Assembly (NCBI RefSeq): GCF_000143415.4
Contig: NW_003314398.1
Coordinates: forward strand, 28,134-92,133
Origin: Selaginella moellendorffii
Taxonomy: Eukaryota > Streptophyta > Lycopodiopsida > Selaginellales > Selaginellaceae
DNA: 64,000 bases
Reading direction: 5' to 3'
Shown here: piece after piece, positions 62,901-64,000 of the stretch
How the letters are laid out: every line of letters starts with the position of its first letter
Position numbering within the stretch: position 1 is the stretch's first letter
Notes under the pieces: generated by a model
Databases searched by the model: none
Seen by the model: the letters and a program-made list of their open reading frames with translations, nothing else
Told to the model about the DNA's origin: nothing
Translations under genes and position numbers: made by a program

Positions 62901-62994
62901 GCTTGAGCCGCTTTGGAAGCTTGTCCCAGTTAGCCTCGTCTTCAATAGCCTTCGCGATCATCTGTTCCTCAACGTTGGAGTCCAGCCTTTGCAT
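59919..62994 (-). CDS. FAM91 family protein
   Basis: The start MQRLDSNVEEQMIAKAIEDE, then NWDKLPKRLKLYLQSSEEWHKK, matches the FAM91 N-terminus. Then [104 protein letters not shown] and GPVHFGPPSRAATTPWMKLLLYS follow family order (blocks quoted in pieces). The C-terminus PLPGVNLVFNGSWLAALDISPCLQ fits. In animals FAM91A1 binds TBC1D23 and helps capture endosome-derived vesicles at the trans-Golgi; the plant role is inferred. The gene lies 110 bp upstream of the THO1 ATG on the same strand. Exon borders are only partly resolved. Confidence 0.88.
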
Positions 62995-63153
62995 CGTGGT
63001 CGACAACAGAAACCTAAATCCGAGCAATGTTATGACATGAGACTTCATACTGGGCTCCTTGTGCAACTGCCAGTCGTTCGTTACGTAAAAAAATGCGCGT
63101 TAAGTAATAAAATGAAAAAGAGCCTCTTCACATTCTCACGAGAGGAACTTGTC

Positions 63154-64000
63154 TCAGGCTCGTTCCTCCCATTTGTCTCTCAGAAATGACCATGGTCCCG
63201 TTGCGAACGTTAGCCTGCATCGGTCAAAAACTTTAAACTGGTAGTAAGACCATCTAATTACCTCAAAAATCCAGCAGCAGCTCGCAAAGCCATGACAAGC
63301 GTCAGGCCCATCCAGACTCCTGGAAGTCCGAACCTCCTAGGAGCCAACAGTAAAACAGCTGAAGAAACTAGTGCGTTTGACATCTGCCAAAAAGAGAATA
63401 GAAATGTAGACATAGCAAGTACAATCTTACCATTGCATATGTCGAGTATCTGAAATCGGAAGCACCATAGTGAATCCCATCAAAAACAAAAGCAAGCGAA
63501 TTGATCGGTTGCGTCAAAGCAACGAACTACAAAAATAGACAATGTATCTCTTGTAGGAAAAGAAGAAAAGCTTACTGGCATAATCGTAGACATCACTTTG
63601 AGCACCCCTATATCGCTGGTGAACAGCTTAGATAAAATACTGGACGATGTACCGAGGATTGTGGTCATTAGAATTCCCAAAGAAAAGCCCATCTACGAAA
63701 GTGTAAGAAAAGAGAAAAGGTGAAAAAATATTTTAAAAAAAGCCAAGCAGATTGACATACTTGCAAGACACGATAGGATACCAGTTTAGCCCGTCTATAA
63801 TCTCTCTTTGCAAATGCACCAGCTAGAAGAGCCTGAAAAGCTACGGGTTAGCTACTTAGAAATTTTGAACTCCAATTGTTTCTACCTGGACAGCTATTGC
63901 CAACGAATCTGAAAGTAGCGACGCAGCAAGCCAAAGTTGCATACAAACTTGATGAGCTGCCATTGGTATGGTGCCTTGACGGGTAGCCATCGACGTAGAC
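63154..64000 (-). CDS. MATE/DinF-type efflux transporter, 3' part
   Basis: C-terminal exons of a multidrug and toxic compound extrusion transporter. TSMATRQGTIPMAAHQVCMQ (start of the visible part), WLAASLLSDSLAIAVQALLAGAFAKRDY (joined), MGFSLGILMTTILGTSSSILSKLF, FVALTQPINSLAFVFDGIHYGASDFRY (in pieces), PRRFGLPGVWMGLTLVMALR and the end TFATGPWSFLRDKWEERA fit plant DTX proteins of the DinF/FRD3-like branch. These are H+-coupled antiporters of the plasma membrane or plastid envelope. The 5' part lies beyond the window, so substrate class cannot be judged. Confidence 0.88.

Noticed and set aside
1-64000. CRISPR arrays, operons, prophage, toxin-antitoxin or defence islands
   Set aside because: Intron-rich plant nuclear DNA; no regularly spaced repeats with unique spacers and no prokaryotic gene order.

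Overview
The window is plant nuclear DNA. Genes have many short GT-AG introns of about 50-100 bp, and PPR genes are very abundant, including a DYW-type RNA-editing factor. A SHIPPO/ODF3-type axonemal protein implies flagellated sperm. Together with seed-plant-type families (RBOH, GASA, AG peptides, HKT, trihelix) this points to a lycophyte such as Selaginella. The species call is an inference; no search was run.

Layout. 1-2200: two decayed PPR loci on opposite strands. 2200-2960: AT-rich foldback repeat. 3142-6174: 17-exon M3 oligopeptidase A-like gene with one in-frame TGA where the family has Trp. 6175-8610: an unrecognised relic, a small secreted protein, a broken PPR gene and a GASA/snakin-like exon. 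8921-13053: large PPR gene with four frame breaks. 13054-14300: mostly empty, with one PPR scrap. 14609-15954: tandemly duplicated CENP-V/GFA-fold genes. 16064-17297: Tra2/SR45a-like SR protein. 17521-19285: secreted beta-helix plus VWD-like protein. 19581-20306: SHIPPO-repeat protein. 20416-22718: GPI transamidase subunit GAA1, head-to-head with a DYW PPR gene (22765-26040). 26354-27385: monoacylglycerol-lipase-like hydrolase. 27639-30464: COG7. 30597-30791: AG peptide. 31354-33468: HKT cation transporter. 33480-33722: PPR 3' fragment. 33740-34842: gene-free AT-rich DNA. 34843-41421: decayed Ty3/gypsy element, interrupted by a block carrying a 12-bp/6-bp minisatellite. 41988-43826: intact PPR gene. 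44867-45932: low-complexity Lys/Glu-rich protein. 46079-47032: trihelix factor. 47315-49370: cluster of four AG peptides. 50173-54592: RBOH NADPH oxidase. 55934-56014: tRNA-Leu(CAG). 56864-59808: THO complex subunit 1. 59919-62994: FAM91. 63154-64000: 3' part of a MATE transporter.

The window is not an operon or an obvious pathway cluster. It mixes housekeeping trafficking and RNP genes (GAA1, COG7, FAM91, THO1, SR protein) with fast-evolving PPR loci and repeats. Recurrent themes are PPR birth and death (nine loci or scraps, two intact), telo-box-like TTAGGG motifs at or near start codons, and a local AG-peptide cluster with His-rich members. I found no convincing new multi-gene system. The most unusual items are the minisatellite block, the beta-helix/VWD fusion, the palindromic W-box repeats and the Trp-to-TGA peptidase.
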